53,771 nucleotides of DNA from Cyanothece sp. BG0011. Lineage in GTDB: Bacteria; Cyanobacteriota; Cyanobacteriia; Cyanobacteriales; Microcystaceae. The stretch is from NCBI RefSeq assembly GCF_003013815.1, contig NZ_PRLH01000007.1, positions 1 to 53,771 on the forward strand, read 5' to 3'. The translations under genes were made by a program, and so were the position numbers. A model generated the notes under the pieces. That model ran no database searches and was not told the DNA's origin. It saw only the letters and a program-made list of their open reading frames with translations. Positions 10,101 to 18,249 of the stretch are shown here, piece after piece. Within the stretch, counting starts at the first letter, position 1, and every line of letters begins with the position of its first letter.

Positions 10101-11133
10101 GAACACTCTTGCGGACGGTTTTACCCGTTTCATTGGTATCTCCGTTAAATTCATGCGCTAAATAGGCGGAAATCGCCTCTGAATCGGAATTCGCAATGGC
10201 AAGGGTAGGTGTATCAAAGGTTTGTAATGCACCCCCTTGTCCTGTAAACGTAATACGAGAATGATAAATACTGCGATCGGGGATCTCTTCCCCTGTTTCA
10301 ATAGTCCAAGCAAATTGCTCTTGTAAGGCTTCTAATAATGTTTCTGGGGTTTTATCACCATTTTCTGCTAAAAACTGCTGTAAACAATCATCTTCGGCCT
10401 CACTATACCAACCGATCACATCATATTGTAAGCCGTTGGGGGGAGTATCGGTCACATAATCAGGATCATGAAAGCCAAACACACTATGACAATTGGGATA
10501 AAAAGCCGCAAACGTCGCTTTAACCTCATCAAATACCTTTACGGTTGCCTGATTACCAATCGCGGTTAATTCCTCAGCATACTCTTTATTTTCTATATCT
10601 GCTTGCCATTCACTCAACTCCCAACATTTCCCCATATACCGAAACCGTTGATATAAATAAGTATGAGGATCATTGGGATCAACCGTCGCTAAATCAGGGG
10701 GTTGAATCAGAACATTAATCGCATTAGGAGGGGGACTACTACTATTATCTGATGATAACTTAGGATATAAATAATCACTTTCAACCATCCAAGTTTTTTC
10801 CCCTTGATCTCCCCCTTTACGCCGAATTAACCAACGATTCGGAACTTTCGGAAAGGTGGTTCCATTGATGTCATGATCCCCGTCTGTTAGTGCATCGGGT
10901 AAGGACCAATGGAGATGAATACCTGCTTTTAGGGTAAATTCTTGGTTAAATAAGGGTCTGAGGGCAGTTTCACTTAAAAAGTTGTGTCCTGATCCATAAG
11001 TTTCTTTTTGCCCATTGTTATCAATATAAATAAAAGGGAGGGAGCGATAGTCAGCCATTGCTGTAACCGCTTGTTGTTGCGCTTCTAGACACAAGGCATC
11101 AACATGAATAGGAACCAGTAACGCTTTACTCAT
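7150..11133 (-). CDS. Large conserved-type hypothetical protein (1327 aa)
   Basis: Starts at ATG 11131-11133 (MSKALLVPIHVDAL). It is the first gene of the minus-strand cluster. The protein is soluble-looking, rich in aromatics, Asn and Gln, without signal peptide, membrane span, coiled coil or nucleotide-binding motif that I can see. There is a patch GIHLHWSLPDALTDG near residue 70 and several Trp-rich stretches (RWLIRRKGGDQGEKTW near residue 105; WSQQPWNPFAFHWSVMNYPC near 690). The absence of low-complexity sequence argues for folded domains. I do not recognise a family. Its co-direction with DUF6603, collar and fibre-like genes suggests a common structure or secretion product. The single intact frame of 4 kb shows it is under selection. 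Confidence 0.82.
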   Translation of the reverse strand: MSKALLVPIHVDALCLEAQQQAVTAMADYRSLPFIYIDNNGQKETYGSGHNFLSETALRPLFNQEFTLKAGIHLHWSLPDALTDGDHDINGTTFPKVPNRWLIRRKGGDQGEKTWMVESDYLYPKLSSDNSSSPPPNAINVLIQPPDLATVDPNDPHTYLYQRFRYMGKCWELSEWQADIENKEYAEELTAIGNQATVKVFDEVKATFAAFYPNCHSVFGFHDPDYVTDTPPNGLQYDVIGWYSEAEDDCLQQFLAENGDKTPETLLEALQEQFAWTIETGEEIPDRSIYHSRITFTGQGGALQTFDTPTLAIANSDSEAISAYLAHEFNGDTNETGKTVRKSVQDTIEAVQLVERLEGKKLDLIAKFREGKHERGFGTQNERFLWFLMAQSSQTETTRGLGLPPHLADLLNELNRLQEEYNQAWLDIGSWRDRLYSQWCYCMKQDPDFFYTFIETSLFPLRTAITQAGELEFSQDTEENTRIMAKTLPFGIVSCLNNNDYLSYYVELMRLASNGIFGADGTDYPWSDISNEFGNCGVILSDPESLTVTTITEGESWEIHDNGQNYPVKVEGGIFTIYIPPTESQIAFKLVNKLNELSQALETHNADSTMQYKLSPFPSQSYWRGNDPVILLAGEATKSPLRFGQDGRLREDDLLECTPLEFDITKIIENIDGLLGQIEALKPTDGEEKINFLTWSQQPWNPFAFHWSVMNYPCRNMVNGEVQDYNPNQILDNYELQENAIDLKLKEGAESNFVPNGNSYQGFSILTPSVGIELSLRLNTYLTEKLLPSYYFYNNIPQEEQTPEYLEEHFQAIKDWYLSEPENPLDTPEEQANDPIFVALWAYEQMKTLDCQAQMLGGFNDTLLLAQPTLQLQVDDPLSNNSVAQMVTEQVRWTLGDHYLQHKILSGDIFNPIRSGGFSINKLWLIDSFGQYQEVVEDRYSTQVVTTYQMTPANVDEVNYQAILPPRLAQPARLNFHWLSADQMQEIERTKNPVKSPVCGWIVPNNLDSSLAIYDGQGCTLGAIDLGGNWRNAPGVQLSRDGNGYPLLDNPHLRKLVHHLLGQGKTFQQQFLSTANNCLETIDPEGFASHSSLALLVSRPIAIVRATFSLEVKGLPVCDPTVPIEDTNQDFPTHGFTEVKIPIRLGDYQQLNDGLVGYWKEKTIGENGDYEYEDNRFYATQSNVVEDNNITTNAEGINHFLQTVDAPSQGVTMLIDPRGLVHASCGVLPNQELRLPAEHYNQALQTMEVNFLSTPILSSRGELAMPLSQQTNATWSWVSLTTSDQGVEEWTEKVAIKPITTKANFAKSQQISEGWLQLSRADINSNT

Positions 11134-11685
11134 TATTGTGTGAAGAATTAGTTTTATTTAGGAATGAAAAAATACTTTATGCAGAATTATTGTCAGTCTG
11201 TGAAAGACTAAATAATTAACTTTTTGGTCAATCTTTTACATAAAGTAACCTCAGTTGTTTCTACTTTAATCGAAGGTTTTTGTATTGGACACTTCGCTAA
11301 ATAAAATAGTTTACCTAGTAATTATTACCACAAATCGTCACCCAACCTTAGTCTAAAAAGTATTAACTTTATTGATCAAATTTTTCCAAAGTACAAAAAG
11401 CATAAAAAGTATAATTAACTATTTTTTAATGTTTTTGTGAGCCAACTTAATAGTTGGTCAAATTCGTAATTATCGAGTAATGTTGTCAACTGTTGCGCTC
11501 ATTTGACACTCCCACCGCCCGCGCTCCTCTCGTCGCTCTCCACGGGGGATTATTGAGTCACAGAAACCGACTTTTTCATACAGTATCTAGATGAGTTACG
11601 GCTATCCTCACTGCATCTCTTGCCAAAAAACGATAAAGTGTGAATATAGTATGAAGAAATGTAACAAGCCGTAACCCAGAAATTT
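11134..11685. other. Intergenic region upstream of the clpC-type gene
   Basis: About 550 bp between divergent genes, so it should hold promoters for the 1327-aa gene and the clpC-type gene. Most of it is AT-rich without a recognisable gene. A short GC-rich patch with inverted bases lies at 11503-11551 (listed separately). I cannot assign -35/-10 elements with confidence. Confidence 0.5.
11503..11551. mobile_element. Possible relic end of an IS200/IS605-type (TnpB) element
   Basis: A sharply GC-rich patch, TTTGACACTCCCACCGCCC ... CCACGGGGGATTATTGAG, stands out from the AT-rich spacer. TGACACTCCC facing GGGGGATT(C/A) around a stem is reminiscent of the right-end hairpin of IS605/IS1341-type elements in cyanobacteria. 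No tnpA or tnpB gene lies nearby, so at most it is a scar. The call rests on resemblance from memory only. Confidence 0.3.
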
Positions 11686-14052
11686 ATGTTTGAGAATTTT
11701 ACAGATAAAGCCATCAAAACCATTATGCTTGCCCAAGAAGAGGCGCAACGCATGGGACAGAACTTAGTGGGGACAGAACACCTGTTACTCGGGTTACTGG
11801 GTCAAGGAAACTCTTTATCCGCTAAGATTTTACAAGAAATGGGGCTAAACTTAAGCACAACCAGACAAGCCATTGAACGTTTAAGGGGGAAAGGGGCGGG
11901 ATTTAGTCCAAATAATTTACCGTTCACCCCTACAGTTAAACAAGTTTTAGAAAAATCTTTTGATTTAGCTAGAAAAGATAATAGTTACGTCACCCCAGAA
12001 TACATCTTTCTGGTACTGCTATCAGACCCCAACACCGTAGCAGTGAAGGTTCTAATCGCTCAAGGTATCAATATTCAGGAATTACGCACCACCTTAGTGA
12101 AACGGTTAGGAGAAGAACCTGTCCCTGTAACCGCAGGACAAAAAACCTCTCCATTCGATAGTTTTTCCCAACCTAAGCCCACCTTAGAACAGTTTGGGAC
12201 AGATTTAACAAAAAAAGCTAGAGAAGAGCAATTAGACCCTGTTGTAGGGCGAACGCGAGAAATCGAAAGAGTCATCCAAGTCTTAGGTCGTCGGACTAAA
12301 AATAATCCTGTCTTGGTGGGAGAACCTGGGGTGGGGAAAACCGCGATCGCTGAAGGATTAGCCCAGCGTATTATAGAAGGGGATATCCCTGAACTCCTGC
12401 AAGATAAGCGAGTCATTGCCCTCGATATGGGGTTATTAGTAGCCGGGACTCGCTTCCGAGGTGAATTTGAAGAAAGACTCAAATCCATTGTCAACCAAGT
12501 TCAAGAAGACGGCAATATTATCCTCGTTATTGATGAAATTCATACCTTAGTGGGTGCCGGAAGCATGGGAGGGGCCATGGATGCGTCTAACCTCTTAAAA
12601 CCGGCGTTAGCGAGGGGTGAATTACAATGTTTAGGAACCACCACCCTAGATGAATATCGTCAGCATATCGAAAAAGATGCAGCCTTAGAAAGACGATTTC
12701 AACCGGTGATGGTAGGAGAACCTTCCGTTGAAGAAACCATCGAAATTTTACAGGGATTACGTAAAGAATATGAAGCCCATCATCAAGTGAAATTTTCTCA
12801 AGATGCCCTAGAAGCGGCTGCTAATTTAGGAGAGAGATATATTAGCGATCGCTTCTTACCTGATAAGGCGATTGATCTCATTGATGAAGCGGGATCTCGC
12901 ATTCATTTACGTCATTCTTTACAGAAGAAAATGCAACCTTCTTTTGAAGCGGAAAATGAAGCCCCTGTCATTAATCCTGACTCTTTAGTTCCTGTGGTTG
13001 ATGAAGAAGATATCGCCCAAATTGTTACGTCTTGGACGGGTGTCCCGGTCAACAAACTGACAGAAACCGAGTCAGAATCTTTGATGTATTTAGAAGATAA
13101 TTTACATGAGAGGATTATCGGCCAAGAAGACGCTGTAAAAGCAGTATCTAAGGCGATTCGTCGTTCTAGAATTGGCTTACAAAATCCGAAACGTCCTATT
13201 GCTAGTTTCATTTTTGCAGGTCCTACGGGAGTGGGTAAAACGGAATTAACCAAGGCATTAGCACAATTTTTATTTGGGTCAAAAGATGCCATGATTCGGT
13301 TAGATATGTCCGAATATATGGAACGTCATACCGTTTCTAAATTAATCGGAACAGCCCCCGGCTTCATCGGTTATGAAGAGGGAGGACAATTAACGGAAGC
13401 GGTTCGCCGTAAACCCTATAGTGTGGTTCTCTTTGATGAAATCGAAAAAGCCCATCCTGATGTCTTTAATTTGCTCTTACAACTGTTAGAAGACGGACGT
13501 TTGACGGATAGTAAAGGACGGACTGTTAACTTTAGAAACACCTTGATTATTATGACCTCTAATTTAGGGTCAAAAGTCATTGAAAAAGGCGGTTATAACT
13601 TCGGCTTTGAAACCGAAAACGATGATGATAATCTTCAGTATAAGCGCATTAAAGAAGCGGTTAATGATGAGTTGAAACAGTATTTCCGCCCTGAATTTTT
13701 AAATCGTTTAGATGACATGATTGTCTTCCGTCAACTCACTAAACCCGAAGTCACAGAAATCGCTGATATTTTATTAGGAGAAGTGGCTCAACAATTGTAT
13801 GAGCAACGTCAAATAACTTTAACCGTTAGCGATCAATTTAAAGAGTTAGTGGTTGAAGAAGGATATGATCCCAGTTACGGCGCAAGACCCTTACGTCGTG
13901 CTATTATGAGACGGTTAGAAGATAGTTTAGCTGAATCAATTTTAGCGGGTAATATCCAAGATGGAGACACCGTAAGGGTTGATGTTTCTGAAGAAAATAA
14001 AGTGCTTGTTCAAGCTACATTACAACCTAATTATGCTTATATTGATCGTTAG
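11686..14052 (+). CDS. clpC: ClpC-type AAA+ unfoldase lacking the middle-domain segment
   Basis: HSP100 family ATPase of 788 aa. The N-terminal Clp repeat domain (1-145, [16 protein letters not shown]) is followed by AAA-1 with Walker A GEPGVGKT (212-219) and Walker B VIDEIH (about 281-286), and AAA-2 with Walker A GPTGVGKT (512-519) and LFDEIEKAH (582-590). A GYNFGFE loop at 637-642 corresponds to the ClpP-docking tripeptide (VGF/IGF in ClpC, here FGF), so it probably feeds a ClpP/R protease and is not a ClpB disaggregase. Between AAA-1 and the [10 protein letters not shown] block only about 33 residues (405-437) are present, where housekeeping cyanobacterial ClpC has a longer helical hairpin with a UVR-like motif. 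It therefore looks like a divergent paralogue. No clear Shine-Dalgarno; ATG 11686 fits the family start. Confidence 0.9.
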   Translation: MFENFTDKAIKTIMLAQEEAQRMGQNLVGTEHLLLGLLGQGNSLSAKILQEMGLNLSTTRQAIERLRGKGAGFSPNNLPFTPTVKQVLEKSFDLARKDNSYVTPEYIFLVLLSDPNTVAVKVLIAQGINIQELRTTLVKRLGEEPVPVTAGQKTSPFDSFSQPKPTLEQFGTDLTKKAREEQLDPVVGRTREIERVIQVLGRRTKNNPVLVGEPGVGKTAIAEGLAQRIIEGDIPELLQDKRVIALDMGLLVAGTRFRGEFEERLKSIVNQVQEDGNIILVIDEIHTLVGAGSMGGAMDASNLLKPALARGELQCLGTTTLDEYRQHIEKDAALERRFQPVMVGEPSVEETIEILQGLRKEYEAHHQVKFSQDALEAAANLGERYISDRFLPDKAIDLIDEAGSRIHLRHSLQKKMQPSFEAENEAPVINPDSLVPVVDEEDIAQIVTSWTGVPVNKLTETESESLMYLEDNLHERIIGQEDAVKAVSKAIRRSRIGLQNPKRPIASFIFAGPTGVGKTELTKALAQFLFGSKDAMIRLDMSEYMERHTVSKLIGTAPGFIGYEEGGQLTEAVRRKPYSVVLFDEIEKAHPDVFNLLLQLLEDGRLTDSKGRTVNFRNTLIIMTSNLGSKVIEKGGYNFGFETENDDDNLQYKRIKEAVNDELKQYFRPEFLNRLDDMIVFRQLTKPEVTEIADILLGEVAQQLYEQRQITLTVSDQFKELVVEEGYDPSYGARPLRRAIMRRLEDSLAESILAGNIQDGDTVRVDVSEENKVLVQATLQPNYAYIDR

Positions 14053-14088
14053 GTTGTCTTAGTAACAATTTCAGATGATTGATAAAAT

Positions 14089-14125
14089 AAGTGCCATATT
14101 TTTAGCGATAATATGGTGCTTTTTT
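14089..14125 (+). terminator. Intrinsic terminator after the clpC-type gene
   Basis: A 12-bp stem AAGTGCCATATT / AATATGGTGCTT (two G-U pairs) with a 9-base loop is followed by a run of six T. It lies about 40 bp past the stop, and the convergent Uma2 gene ends 17 bp further on. Confidence 0.85.
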
Positions 14126-14141
14126 CTATTCATACTAAGGC

Positions 14142-14726
14142 TTAAACTTTCTCATCAAAATTAACTCGTTTATATAACTCTTCTAAACTGATTTCAAAAT
14201 CAACAGAATCTAAAGATAATTGACTTTCTTTTGTTTCCGATTCCGTTAACATCCATTGATGATCAGCCGTTTTCACAAAATGCTCAACCAAAACACTATA
14301 TTGATCGATTAAAATATATTCTTTAAACTCAGGAATAGACCGATAAAAACGAAATTTATCCCCTCTATCTCTTGCTTGAGTTGACTTAGACAAAACTTCT
14401 ACAATAACAGTAGGATTCGTAATGGTTGTTGTTCCTGGAGGGTGATAAACCGGTTGTCCTTCAACTACCATAATATCAGGATAAGTATATTGACGATAAC
14501 GAGGAATCCATAAACGAACATCTCCTACAAATACCTCTGTAGTTTGTTCTCTTAACGCAAAATTTAAGTAGGTACAAAAATCAAGAACAAGACGGTTGTG
14601 ATTAGTCGTTCCTCCAGTCATTAAAACAATTTCTCCGTTACGATATTCATGTTTTTCGATTGATTCTTCTTCTAATTTTAAATATTCTTCTGGGGTATAA
14701 GTTTGTTTGTCTGATGCAATTGTCAT
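14142..14726 (-). CDS. Uma2 family (DUF820) protein
   Basis: I choose ATG 14724-14726 (MTIASDKQTYTPEEYLKLEE), preceded by TGAGGAAAAAAATT as ribosome-binding site; a TTG five codons earlier is less likely. The order YTPEEYLKLEE, RNGEIVLMTGGT, DVRLWIP, YPDIMVVEG, NPTVIVEVLSKST.ARDRGDKFRFYRSIPEFKEYILIDQ is the Uma2/DUF820 fold, a PD-(D/E)XK-like nuclease family hugely expanded in cyanobacteria. The putative catalytic D-ExL residues are present (PDI, VEVLS). About 194 aa, normal length. Lies 35 bp downstream of a second family member, probably in one transcript. Role of the family is not established. Confidence 0.9.
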   Translation of the reverse strand: MTIASDKQTYTPEEYLKLEEESIEKHEYRNGEIVLMTGGTTNHNRLVLDFCTYLNFALREQTTEVFVGDVRLWIPRYRQYTYPDIMVVEGQPVYHPPGTTTITNPTVIVEVLSKSTQARDRGDKFRFYRSIPEFKEYILIDQYSVLVEHFVKTADHQWMLTESETKESQLSLDSVDFEISLEELYKRVNFDEKV

Positions 14727-14761
14727 AATTTTTTTCCTCAAACTTTCAAATAATTATTATC

Positions 14762-15442
14762 CTAGGTTAACAATTTTTTTCTAAAATCTTCATACTCTTT
14801 TGTTTTCATTCCTTGTTGTAATACTTCTAGAACCCCTAATAAATTCCCTGTTAATAATGCTGGAACATCTAGCCATAAACCCCGATAAACTTCACTTTTT
14901 ATAACTCCATTTTTATCTATCTTTAATTTAGTATATTGTCCTTCTTTTAAAGAAAACCAGTCAATTTGATTATCATAAACTCGCCACACTAAATACTCTT
15001 GAACTTGATGACGTTCATAGACTTTAAGTTTATCATGTAAATCAATTGAAACTGTACTAGCCGCAATTTCAATGATTAATTCTGGCGCACCTTCGACATA
15101 ATCATCTTCACTAATAATTGATTTTCCTCCTTTATCGATACGGAGTAAAGCATCAGGTTGAGGCACATTTTTTTCATCCAATCTTACTGTTGCATTATCA
15201 GCCAATTCTACCCCTGATGTTGCAGCTTCATACTGCGCTAACCAACCAATAATATGAGCGTGGGGTTTGCCATGTTGTCTAAATCTTAACGCAGCCGGCA
15301 TATACACTAACCCCTCAATTAACTCAGCTTTTTTAACATTAGACATTAACTGATAACGATCTTCAAATTCAAAAGCAGTTAAGCGATCGCCATTTTCTAA
15401 AGGAGGGATATTTTTATCAAATGTTGTTAAATTTGAACTCAT
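14762..15442 (-). CDS. Uma2 family (DUF820) protein
   Basis: The start is set at ATG 15440-15442 (MSSNLTTFDKNIPPLENGDRLT); the upstream in-frame TTG would add nine hydrophobic residues without support. The protein has TAFEFEDRYQLM, KKAELIEGLVYMPAALRF, QPDALLRID, GAPELIIEIAASTVSIDLHDKLKVYERHQVQEYLVWRVYDNQIDW, all in the order of the Uma2 family. PDA-L and the IEIA segment match the putative nuclease residues. It is about 226 aa, the longer family subtype, followed 35 bp later by the other Uma2 gene. Paralogues of this type are usually expressed alone; no toxin or antitoxin partner is seen. Confidence 0.9.
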   Translation of the reverse strand: MSSNLTTFDKNIPPLENGDRLTAFEFEDRYQLMSNVKKAELIEGLVYMPAALRFRQHGKPHAHIIGWLAQYEAATSGVELADNATVRLDEKNVPQPDALLRIDKGGKSIISEDDYVEGAPELIIEIAASTVSIDLHDKLKVYERHQVQEYLVWRVYDNQIDWFSLKEGQYTKLKIDKNGVIKSEVYRGLWLDVPALLTGNLLGVLEVLQQGMKTKEYEDFRKKLLT

Positions 15443-15510
15443 AATTAAGATTAAAACTAAACGAATCAATCAATAATATTGTAGTTATTTTATTGATAAA
15501 ATTTAAGGAA

Positions 15511-15527
15511 GGTGGGCATTGCCCACC
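15511..15527. repeat. Palindrome GGTGGGCATTGCCCACC
   Basis: A perfect 17-base palindrome between pgi and the Uma2 gene, 8 bp past the pgi stop on the minus strand. The same sequence occurs at 47630 and, with one base changed, at 48838 and 51217. It may act as transcript-end hairpin but no U-tract follows. Confidence 0.7.
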
Positions 15528-15534
15528 CAAGGAA

Positions 15535-17116
15535 TTAACTAGCAGAAACTTTCAAGCTTTGTAGGTCAGTTAAATTGCCTTCTAAGGCCACACCACGGCC
15601 ATTGGCCGCTAGGTGACGGACAATTTTATACACAGCTTCTACCTCGTCAGGAGAACCGGCTTTTGCTGCTAAAGTAGCCATATCTAACGCCTCAGAGGTT
15701 TCTTTAATGACGGTTTGAACCTGGGTTTGTAAATCCAAAATAGAGGCGGCCATTTTCTTTCCAGCTTCAACTCCAGGCTGATGATAAGCGTTAATATTGA
15801 CCAAAGAAGCATAGAAACTAACGGCCCTTTCATACAAAGCAATTAAGGCCCCAACCGTGCGAGGATTAACTTGAGGAATGGTAATGGTAATGGAGTCTCT
15901 ATTATTCTCAAATAAGGCTTGTCTGGTTCCTTGTAAAAACCCTGATAAAAAAGTCACCCGATGTCACACCCGGTTCAATTTCAAAAGGCGTTTCTCTGCC
16001 GTCTTCTAAGACTTCGATAAAGGTGACAAAAAAGTTAGGAACCCCTTCCCTTAATTGCTGTACATAAGCGTGTTGATCCGTCGATCCTTTGTTACCATAA
16101 ACGGCAATTCCTTGATAGACGGTATTGCCATCAAGATCCTTTTCTTTCCCCAAAGATTCCATGACTAACTGTTGTAAATAACGACTAAACAACAGCAAAC
16201 TATCTTTATAAGGAAGAACCACCATATCCTTTTCTCCCTTACCATTGCCTGAATAATACCAAGCTAAGGCTAATAAAGCGGCCGGGTTGGTTTTTATATC
16301 CTTCACCCTGGTGGCTTCGTCCATTTCCTTGGCCCCGATCAACATTCCATCAATATTGATCCCCTGTAGGGCAGCCGGTAATAAACCGACGGCCGACAGT
16401 TCAGATGTTCTTCCACCCACCCAGTCTTGCATGGGAAACCTGGCTAACCAGTCGGTGGCTATTTTGTCCATTTTACTGCCTGGCATGGTAACAGCAACGG
16501 CGTGGGGTTCAAACTTGAGTCCTTTGCTTTCGTATGCGTGTTTGACTTCTAACATCCCGTTACGGGTTTCTGGGGTTCCCCCTGACTTGGTGGTGATAAG
16601 AACAAGGGTACTTTTGAGGCGATCGCCGATAGTCTTTAAGGTACTATCGATGCCAGCCGGATCGGTGTTATCGATAAAATGGATGATCATGGGCGGATCG
16701 TCAGAGGGTAAGGCCTCGGCCACAAACTGGGGACCTAAGGCCGATCCGCCAATTCCCACCGAAAGAATATCGGTAAATTTCTCTGCTGTGGGGGGTTTAA
16801 TGGTTCCTTGGTGGACTTTCTGGACGAACTGAGCAATATTTGCCAAAGGTTCGGTGATTTCTTTTCTTGCCTCTTCATTGGGGGCTAATTCTGGGGCCCG
16901 CAACCAATAATGTCCCACCATCCGGCCTTCGTCAGGGTTGGCGATCGCCCCACTTTCTAAGGCTTCCATATCTGCAAAGGCTTTCTCGAATTTTGGCGTG
17001 AGTTGTTTCACCAAGTCATCATCGAAGCGCATTCGGCTAATATCAACGTAAACACCTAAACCTTCGTGATAATAAAGCCAATCTTGATAACGTTGCCACA
17101 ATTGTTGTTTATCCAT
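15535..17116 (-). pseudogene. pgi: Glucose-6-phosphate isomerase, frameshifted as given
   Basis: Glycolytic isomerase interconverting glucose-6-phosphate and fructose-6-phosphate. The first frame starts at ATG 17114-17116 and covers residues 1-388 with [10 protein letters not shown] (SIS domain), [10 protein letters not shown] and the [12 protein letters not shown] block, then goes out of frame after EPGVTSGDF. The family sequence continues as [19 protein letters not shown] in another frame to 15535, including the active-site region [13 protein letters not shown]. The break is at a run of six A on the plus strand (15947-15952); five would restore a 526-aa protein of normal length. With only one intact frame change and all motifs preserved, sequencing error, or less likely transcript slippage, fits better than a dead gene. 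I list it as pseudogene only because the given sequence is broken. Confidence 0.9.
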
Positions 17117-17524
17117 ACAAAATCTTGCACAAGTTCTTTACGCAGGGGGAATTTTTTCGCACTCCCTCAATTCATCATAGATATATCTGCTAAGAAAATG
17201 GGGTTAAGATTTCGTTATTTTTTTGAGCAATGATTACCTTTTTTGATTCTTTTTTTATCTTAATTAGACGGTTATATTTTTATCTCCAAACCGCTCCCAC
17301 TCTCTACTTTTTTGTTAACTATTCATAGTAACTTGAATTTTATCTAAATTCAGTAAAATCTTATACCATAAAAACCCCAAAATTATATATTTTATAATGT
17401 TTTTTTTATCAATCCTCTTAATCTCCAGCTTATATCACAACCTTGAAAAAAAAGATAGATTATTGTAAAGTTTAATAAAAATACGTTAGATTTAACATTT
17501 AATATTTATATCAGTCCATTTTCA
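17117..17524. other. AT-rich intergenic region upstream of pgi
   Basis: About 400 bp between the divergent pgi and the small membrane protein. It is strongly AT-rich with several T and A runs. It must carry the pgi promoter, but I see no distinctive motif, RNA gene or repeat. Confidence 0.4.
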
Positions 17525-17621
17525 ATGAATTTATTAGATCAAAGGAAACCCATTTTAAGACGAAAGCAGAGGAATCTTTATTATCAAGAATATCAATCTT
17601 TAATAAGCCTTTACTTCAAAA

Positions 17622-18137
17622 TTGCAGGAAAAAACTATTTATACTGGACTCTATAGCTGTTTAGACCAGGTTTTCATCATTTGGGGACTCATTACGGCTG
17701 CTATATTCCTGACGGCACAATTTTTACCCATTAGCTGGACAACTCAGGCGATCGCCTGGTCAATTTTAACCTTAGCAGGAACCTTAGCGATGATGATCTT
17801 AACTCATTTTTGGGTGAAGCAACGACAGCTTTACTGGATCTTGTACACTTGGGTTATCTTGATGGTGAGTGGTCTTATCTTAACGGACTGTGGTGTTTTT
17901 TTAGGGTGGGGTTGGCTATTAATCCATCTCTCACACCTTTGGTTAGGATTATGTAGTATAGGATACATCATCACAGGAGTCGGACTCAATTCCCGTGCAT
18001 TATTGTTAGTTGGGTTAGCCCATTTATTGGGAATAGTCATCTTACCTTATGTGATGGCATGGCAATTTTTAGCCACCGCAGTGATCATGGCTTTCAGTCT
18101 TCTCTTATTGGCAGAAACGCAATGGGACTATTCTTAA
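17622..18137 (+). CDS. Small membrane protein, N-terminus uncertain
   Basis: The frame gives a 171-aa protein with about five hydrophobic segments (around residues 16-33, 40-60, 70-92, 96-118, 128-160), so an integral membrane protein of unknown role. The only start in this frame is TTG 17622. A different frame opens with ATG 17525 and runs 43 codons through the same DNA (MNLLDQRKPILRRKQ...KIAGK), stopping at 17656. Deleting one A from the A6 run at 17629-17634 would fuse the two as ...KIAGKTIYTGLYSCLDQ. So either the gene begins at TTG, or the true N-terminus is hidden by a one-base homopolymer error like that in pgi. Followed by sdhA at 112 bp on the same strand. Confidence 0.6.
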   Translation: MQEKTIYTGLYSCLDQVFIIWGLITAAIFLTAQFLPISWTTQAIAWSILTLAGTLAMMILTHFWVKQRQLYWILYTWVILMVSGLILTDCGVFLGWGWLLIHLSHLWLGLCSIGYIITGVGLNSRALLLVGLAHLLGIVILPYVMAWQFLATAVIMAFSLLLLAETQWDYS

Positions 18138-18249
18138 AAGAATATTTTTTTATATTATAAAATTTTAATATTTTTTTGAAGTCCTTTGTCTTGCAATAAG
18201 TTAGAGTCAAAAAAGAGTCAAAAATAGGAAAGCTCTAGCTTAGTAAAAG

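Noticed and set aside
1-11133. Prophage
   Set aside because: Collar and fibre-like proteins alone do not make a phage; no integrase, terminase, portal, capsid, tape-measure or lysis gene is present in the visible part.
16287-16832. Plus-strand frame of 181 codons opposite pgi
   Set aside because: It is antisense to conserved isomerase sequence and has no ribosome site; a shadow of the real gene.
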